NCBI GenBank assembly: GCA_934177485.1
Contig: CAKPPF010000005.1
Location: forward strand, 21,384-85,383
Length of the DNA: 64,000 bases
Source of the DNA: an uncultured Clostridia bacterium
GTDB taxonomy: Bacteria > Bacillota > Clostridia > TANB77 > CAG-508
Direction: 5' to 3'
The notes below the pieces were generated by a model that worked only from the letters and a program-made list of their open reading frames with translations, was not told where the DNA came from and made no database searches. This document shows positions 25,895-34,172 of this stretch, piece by piece. Within the stretch, counting starts at the first letter, position 1. Every line of letters begins with the position of its first letter. The position numbers and the translations under genes were made by a program.

Positions 25895-26366
25895 TATAAT
25901 AGTAAAATATTTAATTACATTCTTTTTAGGAATGTGCCCAATAATAGAAATAAGAGGAGCAATTCCTGTTGGAGTTGGACTAGGTCTTAGTTACTTTGAA
26001 TCTTTTGTTGTTGGTTTTATTGGAAATATAATTCCTATATACTTTATTGTTAAATATATTGGTCCTATTTTTGATTTTTTAAGTAGATTTAAAATATTTA
26101 AGAAAATAATAGATTGGGCAAGTAATAAAGCCACAAAACATATAGAAGAAAGTGAAAGATTACAAAATTTTACTGCTTTAGGATTATTTTTATTTGTTGC
26201 AATTCCACTTCCAGGTACAGGTGCATGGGTTGGATCTCTAATTGCTAATTTCTTACATGTACCACTAAAAAAAGCTTGGTTACCTTTAGCATTAGGTGTA
26301 TTTGCAGCAGGATGTATTGTTCTTTTTGCAACTGGTAGTGTAGTAACAATATTTCAGCATATATGA
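25884..26366 (+). CDS. COG2426 small membrane protein (putative small multidrug export family)
   Basis: 160 residues of mostly hydrophobic sequence with four or so membrane segments. The family signature is present: FFLGMCPIIEIRGAIPVG near the start and IPLPGTGAWVGSLIA with its conserved Pro/Gly later, followed by LALGVFAAGC. The Pfam name (Sm_multidrug_ex) rests on weak evidence; the function is not established. It overlaps the preceding gene by 11 bases, and a bidirectional terminator begins 4 bases after its stop. Confidence 0.88.
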   Translation: MLDNIIVKYLITFFLGMCPIIEIRGAIPVGVGLGLSYFESFVVGFIGNIIPIYFIVKYIGPIFDFLSRFKIFKKIIDWASNKATKHIEESERLQNFTALGLFLFVAIPLPGTGAWVGSLIANFLHVPLKKAWLPLALGVFAAGCIVLFATGSVVTIFQHI

Positions 26367-26370
26367 GATT

Positions 26371-26401
26371 AAAAAAAAAAAAGCCTTATAGGCTTTTTTT
26401 A
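26371..26401. terminator. Bidirectional terminator between the COG2426 gene and acpP
   Basis: A long A run, AAAGCC-TTATA-GGCTTT, and a T run. It serves both convergent genes. Confidence 0.9.
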
Positions 26402-26406
26402 TCGTT

Positions 26407-26661
<255 letters not shown>

Positions 26662-26690
26662 TTAAAACCTTTCTTACGTTTCTTATAATT

Positions 26691-26719
26691 GTTATATTAT
26701 AAGTATATACATTTGTCAA
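26691..26719 (-). promoter_or_regulatory. acpP promoter
   Basis: On the minus strand TTGACA (26719-26714), 17 bases, TATAAC (26696-26691). No FapR-like palindrome was recognised around it. Confidence 0.7.
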
Positions 26720-26781
26720 GAAATTTTTATATTTTTATTAAAGAATTTAAATTTATGTTATTTGTGGTATGTATAAGAATT

Positions 26782-27831
26782 TTAATTTTCGGTTTTCTGT
26801 TTTTTAAATGTCTCTATGTTTGAAAACTGTTCTATCATCATATCAACACTTTTTTTCTTTGCAAAAGCTTCTGCTTGTTTTATTGTATAATGAAATAACT
26901 TTTCATCACTACTTCCATGTGCTTTTACAACTGGTTTTTTTACACCTAAAAATAAGGCTCCACCGTATTCTTTATAATCAACAGTTTTAGCAAATCTTTT
27001 TATTCCTGGCATTGCTGGAAGTGCAGCAATTGTTGAAAAAAATGATTTTTTTATGCTTTCTGTTAAAGATTTTTTCACTAATTTTCCAAAACCTTCTACT
27101 GTTTTTAAAAATACATTTCCTGTAAAGCCATCACACACTATTGCATCTATTTTTCCAGAGAATGCATCTCTTCCCTCTACGTTTCCAACAAAGTTAATTC
27201 CAAGTTTTTCAGATTCGTTTTTAAGTATTTGATATGTTTCTTTTACTAAATCATTTCCTTTAGTTTCTTCTGTTCCTATGTTTAGCAAACCAATTGCAGG
27301 TTTTTCTATTCCAAAAGTATTTTTTAAATAAATTGTAGCCATTTGTGCAAATTGCACTAGATTTAAGGGTTTACAATTTGTATTTGCTCCTGCATCTATT
27401 AGCATTAATCTTTTTTTGTAAGCAGGAAGCATTGGTGCCATTGCTGGTCTATCTATGCCCTTAATTCTTCCTACAAGCAAAGTTGCTCCTGTAAGCAAAG
27501 CTCCTGAATTTCCTGCAGAAATAAATACATCACCTTTTCCATCCTTTAATAAATTAAATCCTACAACCATTGAAGAATCCTTTTTGTGCTTTATTGCATC
27601 TGTTGGTTTGTCTTCCATTGTTACGACTTCTGTTGTATTATATATAGAAAATTTTGGTGACATTTCTTCTAGTTTATCTTTTCCATAAAACTCTTTTACT
27701 TTTTTATTTATAATTTCTTCATTTCCTATTAGCATTATATTTGCTTCAACTTCATTTACTGCTTTAACAGCTCCTTTAATTACTGCATCTGGAGCATTAT
27801 CTCCACCCATTGCATCTACTAAAATAACCAT
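26782..27831 (-). CDS. plsX: Phosphate acyltransferase PlsX
   Basis: PlsX converts acyl-ACP to acyl-phosphate, the donor for PlsY in glycerolipid synthesis. The 349-residue protein has the N-terminal VDAMGGDNAPDAVIKGA, the active-site region KHKKDSSMVVG, GNSGALL, and IGLLNIGTEETKGND; length is normal. CAGGAGG lies 7 bases before the ATG. It is followed by acpP; fabD, fabH and rpmF are not in the window. Confidence 0.97.
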   Translation of the reverse strand: MVILVDAMGGDNAPDAVIKGAVKAVNEVEANIMLIGNEEIINKKVKEFYGKDKLEEMSPKFSIYNTTEVVTMEDKPTDAIKHKKDSSMVVGFNLLKDGKGDVFISAGNSGALLTGATLLVGRIKGIDRPAMAPMLPAYKKRLMLIDAGANTNCKPLNLVQFAQMATIYLKNTFGIEKPAIGLLNIGTEETKGNDLVKETYQILKNESEKLGINFVGNVEGRDAFSGKIDAIVCDGFTGNVFLKTVEGFGKLVKKSLTESIKKSFFSTIAALPAMPGIKRFAKTVDYKEYGGALFLGVKKPVVKAHGSSDEKLFHYTIKQAEAFAKKKSVDMMIEQFSNIETFKKQKTEN

Positions 27832-27924
27832 GTATTGCCTCCTGTTATTATATTAAGTTATAATAATATCTATGAATATGTATAATATTTTATTATTAAA
27901 TAATTAAAAAATCAATACTTTTTA

Positions 27925-27970
27925 AATATTTAAAGGTATTAAATTATTTTTAAAATTGGGATTTATTTTT
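27925..27970. repeat. Downstream flank of toxin-antitoxin cassette 1
   Basis: 46 bases (AATATTTAAAGGTATTAAAT, then an AT-rich run to GGGATTTATTTTT) identical to 28589-28634, marking the edge of a tandem duplication. Confidence 0.9.
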
Positions 27971-27979
27971 GAATTAAAC

Positions 27980-28264
27980 TTAAATTAATAATAGTCTAGC
28001 TGCATGCCAAACTCTTTGAATTATAATAAAATTAGATCTAATTTCATATATTATTCTATATTGTTTAAAAATAATTTCACGTATATTTTTGTTATTATAT
28101 TCTAAAACTTTTCTTCCCATATATGGCATAACAGTTAAGTTTGTAGTAATTTTTACTATTTTATTAATTGTTTTTAAAGAATAATAAATTGAATCTCTTG
28201 AAATATAATTATAGATTGAATATAAATCTGCCTTAGCATTTTTTGACCATATTACTTTTACCAA
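27980..28264 (-). CDS. RelE/ParE-family toxin of cassette 1
   Basis: Type II toxins of this fold either cut ribosome-bound mRNA (RelE) or poison gyrase (ParE). About 94 residues from a TTG start at 28264 (LVKVIWSKNAKADLYSIYNYI), placed 6 bases after GGAAG and overlapping the antitoxin gene by 32 bases. The family pattern is clear: an N-terminal helix pair (ADLYSIYNYISRDS), then PYMGRKV, IREIIFKQYRIIYEI and a C-terminal VWHAARLL. The latter motifs resemble ParE/RelE proteins of the YoeB-like branch loosely; the biochemical target cannot be told. A longer reading from ATG 28306 lies wholly inside the antitoxin gene and is less likely. Confidence 0.88.
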   Translation of the reverse strand: MVKVIWSKNAKADLYSIYNYISRDSIYYSLKTINKIVKITTNLTVMPYMGRKVLEYNNKNIREIIFKQYRIIYEIRSNFIIIQRVWHAARLLLI

Positions 28265-28448
28265 ATATTTCTTCCAGTACTTCCTCTGTAGTATAGTATT
28301 CCGCAATACCGTTTTCTTCCTCTTTATGTTGTAATTCTATTGAGGCTATAATTATATCTGATTCAGCTAAATTAGGATTATCGATTATTTTCTGTAATTC
28401 TTTTATTGTTTTGCTTCTGTAATATAAAATTTTTTCTTCATTGCTCAT
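28233..28448 (-). CDS. Antitoxin of cassette 1
   Basis: 71 residues from ATG 28448 after AAAGGAGC. N-terminal half (MSNEEKILYYRSKTIKEL) is nearly identical to the antitoxin of cassette 2, while the acidic C-terminal half (EEENGIAEYYTTEEVLEEIF), expected to wrap the toxin, differs. No known DNA-binding family was recognised with certainty. Its last codons overlap the toxin gene, giving translational coupling. Confidence 0.8.
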   Translation of the reverse strand: MSNEEKILYYRSKTIKELQKIIDNPNLAESDIIIASIELQHKEEENGIAEYYTTEEVLEEIFGKSNMVKKC

Positions 28449-28532
28449 AACATCAGCTCCTTTTGAATGGCATTTAATAATTTAATACCTTTTAAAGTAT
28501 TATATATTATTTTTTCTATTTGTCAATATTGG
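28406..28532. repeat. Upstream flank repeat of cassette 1
   Basis: Promoter, leader and first antitoxin codons, matching 29059-29185 at an offset of 653 bases. In the 84 non-coding bases only two differences were found. Confidence 0.9.
28484..28532 (-). promoter_or_regulatory. Promoter and operator-like dyad of cassette 1
   Basis: On the minus strand TTGACA (28526-28521), 16 bases, TATAAT (28504-28499). The -10 borders an imperfect palindrome AATACCTTTTAAAGTATT (28484-28501, plus-strand reading), a likely autorepression site. Cassette 2 has the same arrangement. Confidence 0.8.
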
Positions 28533-28588
28533 CTTAGTACTAAGTTAAAAAGATTAAACAGATACACGACATATTACCTACATTTTGT

Positions 28589-28634
28589 AATATTTAAAGG
28601 TATTAAATTATTTTTAAAATTGGGATTTATTTTT
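28589..28634. repeat. Downstream flank of toxin-antitoxin cassette 2
   Basis: 46 bases identical to 27925-27970; it sits between the two cassettes. Confidence 0.9.
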
Positions 28635-28935
28635 AAATTAAATTTTTAGAAATTAATCTTCTAGAATGAAATATTCTTTGAATGTAAATAAAACTTTCTT
28701 TTATTTGGTATATAATTCGATAAGATTTATAAATCAACTCACGAATATATTCTTCATTATACTCTGGTACTTTCCTGCCCATATAGGGCAACAAATCCAA
28801 GCCTAATATTTTTTCTCCAATATTTTCTTTTGTTTTTACAGCATAATATATAGAATTTAATTTTATGTATTCAAATATTTGTTGAATATCAATGTTGGCA
28901 TCATCTGAAATTATAATAATACTGTTCTTATCCAA
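28633..28935 (-). CDS. RelE/ParE-family toxin of cassette 2
   Basis: 100 residues from a TTG start at 28935 (LDKNSIIIISDDANIDIQQIF). The antitoxin stop lies within its first codons, the same architecture as cassette 1. Motifs PYMGRKVPEYNEEYIREL, YKSYRIIYQI and IFHSRRLI match toxin 1, but over the whole length less than half of the residues appear identical. It is therefore a diverged paralogue placed between nearly identical flanks. Function as for toxin 1: ribonuclease or gyrase poison, not decidable from sequence. Confidence 0.87.
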   Translation of the reverse strand: MDKNSIIIISDDANIDIQQIFEYIKLNSIYYAVKTKENIGEKILGLDLLPYMGRKVPEYNEEYIRELIYKSYRIIYQIKESFIYIQRIFHSRRLISKNLI

Positions 28936-29101
28936 ATACTTCCTCGAATGTATGTACATTTCCTAATTCATAGTTTTTGTTACCTAGTTCAATTGATGCT
29001 ATAATTATATCTGATTCATCAATAGTCTCATCTCTAATTATTTTTCTCAGTTCTTTTACTGTTTTGCTTCTGTAATATAAAATTTTTTCTTCATTGCTCA
29101 T
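28928..29101 (-). CDS. Antitoxin of cassette 2 (57 residues)
   Basis: Short gene from ATG 29101 to TAA 28928, encoding MSNEEKILYYRSKTVKELRK at its start and HTFEEVFG at its end. The first ~14 residues equal antitoxin 1 apart from Ile/Val changes; the C-terminal half is shorter and different, matching the diverged toxin. An AGGAG-like site (GGAGCTGATGTC) precedes the start. The end overlaps the toxin start by 8 bases. Confidence 0.85.
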   Translation of the reverse strand: MSNEEKILYYRSKTVKELRKIIRDETIDESDIIIASIELGNKNYELGNVHTFEEVFG

Positions 29102-29185
29102 GACATCAGCTCCATTTGAATGGCATTTAATAATTTAATACCTTTTAAAGTATTATATATTATTTTTTCTATTTGTCAATATTGG
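29059..29185. repeat. Upstream flank repeat of cassette 2
   Basis: Second copy of the promoter, leader and antitoxin start block described at 28406-28532. Confidence 0.9.
29137..29185 (-). promoter_or_regulatory. Promoter and operator-like dyad of cassette 2
   Basis: TTGACA (29179-29174), 16 bases, TATAAT (29157-29152) on the minus strand, with the same AATACC/GTATT dyad as cassette 1. Shared operators would allow cross-repression between cassettes. Confidence 0.8.
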
Positions 29186-29208
29186 TTTTAGTATTAGGAC
29201 AAAAAATT

Positions 29209-29256
29209 AGGCAGACATGTATAGGTAGGTCTTGTGCCTCCCATTTTCGCCCTACA
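29209..29256. repeat. GGGCAGG repeat, copy 5 (long form, degenerate)
   Basis: AGGCAGACATGTATAGG, GTAGGTCTTGTGCC, then CGCCCTACA. It lies between cassette 2 and the tripartite element copy 2. Confidence 0.75.
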
Positions 29257-29260
29257 ATAC

Positions 29261-29393
29261 ATAAGAAAAGTGGCTTCGCCACACTTTTCTTATCGCCGAT
29301 TTGAGTTTCCGAATAAAATGAGAAAATCTCAAAGGCAACAGCGATTATAGCATTTTTGTTGAATAGAAAAATCTTTGATTTTCCTATTCAACA
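29261..29393 (+). repeat. Tripartite hairpin-core-hairpin element, copy 2
   Basis: Hairpin 1: ATAAGAAAAGTG/CACTTTTCTTAT (29261-29292). Core: GCCGATTTGAG, then CTCAAAGGC and AGCGATTATAG (29294-29350), with TTTGAG/CTCAAA pairing. Hairpin 2: TTGTTGAATAG and CTATTCAACAA (29357-29393). The element runs directly into the tuf terminator. Confidence 0.85.
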
Positions 29394-29424
29394 AAAAAGA
29401 CGACTTTTAAGTCGTCTTTTTTTA
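29393..29424. terminator. tuf terminator
   Basis: AAAAGACGACTT and AAGTCGTCTTTT pair, with A and T runs, so it works on the minus strand for tuf and possibly on the plus strand too. Confidence 0.9.
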
Positions 29425-29438
29425 TTATAAGCTTTTAA

Positions 29439-30641
29439 TTAAGCAATTATTTCTGAAACTATACCAGAACCAACTGTTCTTCCACCTTCACGTATAGCGA
29501 ATCTTAATCCTTTTTCTATAGCAATTGGTGTGATTAATTCGATAGTCATTGAAATATTATCTCCTGGCATTACCATTTCTGTTCCTGCAGGTAATTCAAT
29601 AACACCTGTAACGTCTGTTGTTCTGAAGTAGAATTGTGGTCTGTATCCATTGAAGAATGGTGTATGTCTTCCACCTTCTTCTTTGGTTAATACATAAACT
29701 TCTGCTTTGAATTTTGTGTGTGGATGTATTGTTCCTGGTTTTGCTAAAACTTGACCTCTTTCGATGTCTTTTCTATCAACACCTCTTAATAGAACACCTA
29801 TGTTGTCTCCTGCTTCTGCTTGATCTAATAATTTTCTGAACATTTCAACACCTGTAACAACTGTTTTTGAAGCTTCTGATTTTAATCCAACCATTTCAAC
29901 TTCATCACCAACTTTTACAACACCTCTTTCAACTCTACCTGTTGCAACTGTTCCTCTACCAGTAATTGTGAATACGTCTTCAACTGGCATTAAGAATGGT
30001 TCGTCAACTGGTCTAGATGGTGTTGGTATATAACTATCAACAGCGTCCATTAATTCTTTCATGCATGCATATTCTGGAGCATTTGGATCTGTAGATGTAC
30101 TTTCTAGTACTTTTAATGAAGATCCTTTTATAACTGGTATTTCATCTCCTGGGAAATCATAGCTTGATAATAAGTCTCTAACTTCCATTTCAACTAAGTC
30201 TAATAGTTCAGGATCGTCAACCATATCACATTTATTTAAGTAAACAACTATATATTTAACACCAACTTGTCTAGCAAGTAATATATGCTCTCTTGTTTGA
30301 GGCATTGGTCCATCAGCTGCTGAAACAACTAATATAGCACCATCCATTTGAGCAGCACCTGTAATCATGTTTTTAACGTAGTCAGCATGTCCTGGGCAGT
30401 CAACGTGTGCATAGTGTCTGTTTTCTGTTTCATATTCAACGTGAGCTGTATTAATTGTGATTCCTCTTGCTTTTTCTTCTGGAGCTCCGTCGATTTGATC
30501 GTAAGCTTCATATTTAGCTTTTCCTAATAATGATAAATATTTTGTAATAGCGGCTGTTGTTGTTGTTTTTCCATGATCTACGTGACCGATTGTACCGATA
30601 TTAACATGTGGTTTTGTTCTTTCAAATTTAGCTTTTGCCAT
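29439..30641 (-). CDS. tuf: Translation elongation factor Tu
   Basis: EF-Tu delivers aminoacyl-tRNA to the ribosome A site as a GTP complex. The 400-residue protein has G1 GHVDHGKT (residues 18-25), G2 RGITI, G3 DCPGHAD, G4 NKCD and the three-domain length of the family, ending [15 protein letters not shown] lies upstream. It is the last gene of the str cluster, 164 bases after fusA; that gap contains an AT-rich dyad (TAGAAATT/AATTTCTA, about 30745-30775), which may modulate transcription between the two genes. Only one tuf copy is seen here. Confidence 0.99.
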   Translation of the reverse strand: MAKAKFERTKPHVNIGTIGHVDHGKTTTTAAITKYLSLLGKAKYEAYDQIDGAPEEKARGITINTAHVEYETENRHYAHVDCPGHADYVKNMITGAAQMDGAILVVSAADGPMPQTREHILLARQVGVKYIVVYLNKCDMVDDPELLDLVEMEVRDLLSSYDFPGDEIPVIKGSSLKVLESTSTDPNAPEYACMKELMDAVDSYIPTPSRPVDEPFLMPVEDVFTITGRGTVATGRVERGVVKVGDEVEMVGLKSEASKTVVTGVEMFRKLLDQAEAGDNIGVLLRGVDRKDIERGQVLAKPGTIHPHTKFKAEVYVLTKEEGGRHTPFFNGYRPQFYFRTTDVTGVIELPAGTEMVMPGDNISMTIELITPIAIEKGLRFAIREGGRTVGSGIVSEIIA

Positions 30642-30805
30642 TTTTGAATTCCTCCTTTAATTTTTATTTTAATTTTAATTTTAAATTTAATAACTTAATT
30701 TAAATAGCACCTGTATTGTATACTAAGTTTGCTATTTTTGCAATAGAAATTTAATATTTTATAATAATTTCTATTTATAAGACTGTTTCCATTTTCATTA
30801 AAATA

Positions 30806-32890
30806 CTAGTCCTCTTTTTTAGTTCTAGAAGCAACAATAGCTTCAAATACTGATTTTGGAACTTCTTCATAATGAGATGGTTCCATAGAATATGTTCCTC
30901 TACCTTGTGTTTTTGAACGTAAGTCTGTAGCATAACCAAACATTTCTGATAATGGCACAAATGCTCTTATCTCTGATGTTCCGTCAACTGTTTCCATTCC
31001 TTCCATTCTACCACGTCTTGAGTTTACATCTCCTATAACATCTCCCATGTATTCTTCTGGAACTGTTATTTCAACTTTCATTATTGGTTCTAGAATAACA
31101 GCTTTTGCTTTTCTACATCCTTCTTTGAAAGCCATAGATCCAGCAATTTTGAAGGCCATTTCTGATGAGTCAACATCATGGTAAGAACCATCAACTAATG
31201 TTGCTTTGAAGTCGATAACCGGGTATCCAGCAAGTACTCCGGCTTCTGCAGCTTCTCTAACTCCTTCTTCAACTGGTTTGATGTATTCTTTTGGAACAAC
31301 ACCACCAACTATTTTGCTTTCAAATTCTATTCCTGAACCTGGTTTTAATGGTTCCATTTCTAACCAAACGTGTCCGTATTGTCCACGTCCACCAGATTGA
31401 CGTATGAATTTTCCTTCAACTCTAACTGCTTCTTTAATTGTTTCTTTGTAGGCAACTTGTGGTTTACCTACATTACATTCAACTTTGAATTCTCTTTTTA
31501 ATCTGTCAACAATTATATCTAGGTGTAATTCACCCATACCAGCTATAATTGTTTGACCAGTTTCTTGGTTTGTATAAGCTTTGAAAGTTGGATCTTCTTC
31601 AGCAAGCTTTGCTAAAGCTATACCCATTTTTTCTTGAGCTGCTTTGTCTTTTGGCTCAATTGCTATATCAATAACTGGTTCAGGGAATTCCATTGATTCT
31701 AGAATTATTGGATGGTTAGGATCACATAATGTATTTCCTGTTGTAACCTCTTTTAATCCAACTGCAGCTGCTATATCACCAGCATAAACTTTGTCTATGT
31801 CTTCTCTGTGGTTAGCATGCATTTGAAGAATTCTTCCTATTCTTTCTTTTTTATCTTTGCTTGAATTTAAAACTGTTGAACCAGACTCTAATGTTCCAGA
31901 GTAAACTCTAAAGAAACATAATTTTCCAACGAATGGGTCTGTAGCAATTTTAAATGCTAATGCAGCAAATGGTTCTGAATCAGAAGTTTTAGCTTCTGTT
32001 TCTTTTCCGTCTAATGTTTCACCTTTAATATGTGGTATATCTAATGGTGATGGCATATAATCAACTATGTTGTTTAATAACTCTTGAACACCTTTATTTT
32101 TGTATGAAGAACCACAACATACTGGAACTATTTTATTTGCTATTGTTCCAATTCTTAAGCCTTTTTTAATTTCAGCTTCTGTTAATTCTTCTCCTTCTAG
32201 GTATTTCATCATTAATTCTTCATCTTGATCACATGCTGCTTCTATCATGGCAGCTCTATATTCTTCTGCCATAGATTTCATATCTTCTGGTATATCTGTT
32301 TCTTCAATTACTTTTCCTAAATCATCTTTATGGATGAATGCTCTCATTTTAATTAAATCAACTATACCTTGGAAGTTATCTTCAGCTCCTATTGGTAATT
32401 GGATTGGAACTGCGTTTGCTTTTAATCTGTTTTTTAATTGGTCAACGCAAAGCATAAAGTTAGCTCCTGTTATATCCATTTTGTTTACATATACCATTCT
32501 TGGAACTTGATATTTATCAGCTTGTCTCCAAACTGTTTCTGTTTGTGGTTGAACTCCACCTTTTGCAGCTAAAACTGTAACGGCACCATCAAGAACTTTT
32601 AAAGATCTTTGAACTTCAACTGTAAAGTCAACGTGTCCTGGGGTATCGATAATATTTATTCTATTACCATTCCAGAAACATGTTGTAGCAGCAGAAGTAA
32701 TTGTTATACCTCTTTCTTGCTCTTGTTCCATCCAGTCCATTGTAGCTGCGCCTTCGTGAACTTCACCTATTTTGTGAGTTTTACCTGTATAGAATAGTAT
32801 TCTTTCTGTTGTTGTAGTTTTTCCTGCATCTATATGTGCAACTATTCCTATATTTCTTGTTTTTTCTAACGAATAAGCTCTTTCAGCCAC
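30806..32890 (-). CDS. fusA: Translation elongation factor G
   Basis: EF-G translocates tRNA and mRNA through the ribosome using GTP. The 694-residue protein has the P-loop [15 protein letters not shown] (residues 18-32), G2 [11 protein letters not shown]3 DTPGHVDF, G4 NKMD, and the full five-domain length. The start codon is GTG at 32890 behind AAAGGAGG, which is common for this gene. It lies 45 bases after rpsG. It is a standard fusA; no sign of a second fusA-like or tetracycline-protection variant (sequence such as [16 protein letters not shown] is ordinary EF-G). Confidence 0.99.
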   Translation of the reverse strand: MAERAYSLEKTRNIGIVAHIDAGKTTTTERILFYTGKTHKIGEVHEGAATMDWMEQEQERGITITSAATTCFWNGNRINIIDTPGHVDFTVEVQRSLKVLDGAVTVLAAKGGVQPQTETVWRQADKYQVPRMVYVNKMDITGANFMLCVDQLKNRLKANAVPIQLPIGAEDNFQGIVDLIKMRAFIHKDDLGKVIEETDIPEDMKSMAEEYRAAMIEAACDQDEELMMKYLEGEELTEAEIKKGLRIGTIANKIVPVCCGSSYKNKGVQELLNNIVDYMPSPLDIPHIKGETLDGKETEAKTSDSEPFAALAFKIATDPFVGKLCFFRVYSGTLESGSTVLNSSKDKKERIGRILQMHANHREDIDKVYAGDIAAAVGLKEVTTGNTLCDPNHPIILESMEFPEPVIDIAIEPKDKAAQEKMGIALAKLAEEDPTFKAYTNQETGQTIIAGMGELHLDIIVDRLKREFKVECNVGKPQVAYKETIKEAVRVEGKFIRQSGGRGQYGHVWLEMEPLKPGSGIEFESKIVGGVVPKEYIKPVEEGVREAAEAGVLAGYPVIDFKATLVDGSYHDVDSSEMAFKIAGSMAFKEGCRKAKAVILEPIMKVEITVPEEYMGDVIGDVNSRRGRMEGMETVDGTSEIRAFVPLSEMFGYATDLRSKTQGRGTYSMEPSHYEEVPKSVFEAIVASRTKKED

Positions 32891-32935
32891 GGATTTATCC
32901 TCCTTTTTATATTTTGTTTCATTGGTTGTAATTTT

Positions 32936-33406
32936 TTAAAATTTGTAGTGTGCAAAAGCTTTATTAGCTTCAGCCATTCTATGTGTATCTTCTTTTTTCT
33001 TGTATGCTCCACCGTTTTGGTTTGTAGCATCAATTATTTCACCAGCTAATTTTTCTGCCATTGTTTTTTCATTTCTTTTTCTTGCATAAGTAACAAGCCA
33101 TCTTAGACCTAAAGTTTGTCTTCTTTCAGCTCTAATTTCTAATGGAACTTGGTATGTAGCTCCACCAACTCTTCTTGCTTTTACTTCAAGAACAGGCATT
33201 ATATTATTTAAAGCTGTTTCAAATACTTCTAATGGATCTTTTTGCTCTTTTTCTTTTATGATATCAAATGCACCATAAACGATTTTTTGAGCAACTGATT
33301 TTTTACCATCTAACATTATATTGTTAATTAGCTTTGTAACAACTTTGCTATTATAAATTGGATCTGGTAATACATCTCTTTTTGCTATATATCCTTTTCT
33401 TGGCAC
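32936..33406 (-). CDS. rpsG: 30S ribosomal protein S7
   Basis: S7 nucleates assembly of the 30S head and contacts the E-site tRNA. 156 residues beginning [20 protein letters not shown], with [16 protein letters not shown] and [14 protein letters not shown] sequence ([16 protein letters not shown]), all normal. The start is GTG 33406 after AAAGGAG. It lies 195 bases after rpsL, an unusually wide gap for this pair, filled with two hairpins described separately. Confidence 0.99.
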   Translation of the reverse strand: MPRKGYIAKRDVLPDPIYNSKVVTKLINNIMLDGKKSVAQKIVYGAFDIIKEKEQKDPLEVFETALNNIMPVLEVKARRVGGATYQVPLEIRAERRQTLGLRWLVTYARKRNEKTMAEKLAGEIIDATNQNGGAYKKKEDTHRMAEANKAFAHYKF

Positions 33407-33428
33407 TATTCTTCACTCCTTTTTTTGA

Positions 33429-33517
33429 AATTAGAGGTTAGATATTAATTTATCTTTTCCTCTTTTTGAGTATTTATAAAAATACTCTTAAAGTTACTCT
33501 GGAAACCTCATGTTTCC
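33429..33517 (-). promoter_or_regulatory. rpsG leader with two hairpins and a motif shared with rplI
   Basis: On the minus strand: hairpin GGAAAC-5-GTTTCC (33517-33501), hairpin GAGTATTT/AAATACTC (33487-33468), then TCTAACCTCTAATTT just before the ribosome site. GAGGTT, within the first hairpin, can instead pair with AACCTC of the last motif, so two alternative folds are possible. S7 is a known autoregulator of the rpsL-rpsG intercistronic region in E. coli; whether this leader has that role is inference. Confidence 0.45.
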
Positions 33518-33601
33518 CGTATAGTGCTATATCTATTCTAAATTTAAGTAGCCTTAAATTAGTAAGTAAATACGCACTAATCAAAATGGTTTATTTTCAT
33601 T

Positions 33602-34015
33602 TTATTTCTTTGGGCGTTTTGCTCCATATTTAGAACGCGCTTGCATTCTATCTTTAACACCAGCTGTATCTAATGTTCCTCTTATAATATGATATCTAAC
33701 ACCAGGTAAATCTTTTACCCTACCACCTCTTATTAAAACAACACTGTGTTCTTGTAGGTTGTGTCCTATACCAGGAATGTATGATGTTACTTCATAACCA
33801 TTAGATAAACGTACCCTTGCAACTTTTCTTAAAGCTGAGTTTGGTTTTTTAGGTGTAACTGTTTTTACTACTGTACAAACTCCTCTTTTTTGTGGAGATC
33901 TAGAATTAGTTAATTTCTTTTTTCTAGAGTTAAATCCATGTTGTAAAGCTGGAGCTGTTGATTTTGTAGTAGTTGTTTTTCTACCTTTTCTTACTAATTG
34001 ATTAATTGTTGGCAC
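33602..34015 (-). CDS. rpsL: 30S ribosomal protein S12
   Basis: S12 lies at the decoding centre and controls fidelity. 137 residues from GTG 34015 behind [50 protein letters not shown] and [15 protein letters not shown]. The two lysines that are replaced in streptomycin resistance (in KKPNS and GRVKDLP) are wild type. It opens the str operon and has its own strong promoter at 34083-34111 rather than following rpoC. Confidence 0.99.
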   Translation of the reverse strand: MPTINQLVRKGRKTTTTKSTAPALQHGFNSRKKKLTNSRSPQKRGVCTVVKTVTPKKPNSALRKVARVRLSNGYEVTSYIPGIGHNLQEHSVVLIRGGRVKDLPGVRYHIIRGTLDTAGVKDRMQARSKYGAKRPKK

Positions 34016-34082
34016 TTAAATTTCACCTCCTAAATTTGTATTTTGTTTTGCTGTTTTTAAAAGCAAGCAAAACAACTATTAT

Positions 34083-34111
34083 ATTATACCTTTTTAATAG
34101 TTAAAAGTCAA
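34083..34111 (-). promoter_or_regulatory. str operon promoter
   Basis: On the minus strand TTGACT (34111-34106), 17-base spacer, TATAAT (34088-34083), 68 bases before the rpsL start. It fits a strong housekeeping promoter for rpsL-rpsG-fusA-tuf. Confidence 0.85.
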
Positions 34112-34140
34112 GAGTTTTCCTACGGAATTATAAGGAAAGT

Positions 34141-34160
34141 GGCAGGTACAAGACCTGCCC
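34141..34160. repeat. GGGCAGG repeat, copy 6 (short form)
   Basis: GGCAGGT-ACAAG-ACCTGCC palindrome just after gatB. It could also help end gatB transcripts, as a T run (CCCTTTT) follows on the plus strand only. Confidence 0.85.
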
Positions 34161-34172
34161 TTTTAATTGTTT

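Noticed and set aside
28406..29185. CRISPR-like array or insertion sequence in the repeated block
   Set aside because: There are only two long units that contain toxin-antitoxin genes; no short regular repeats with spacers and no transposase.
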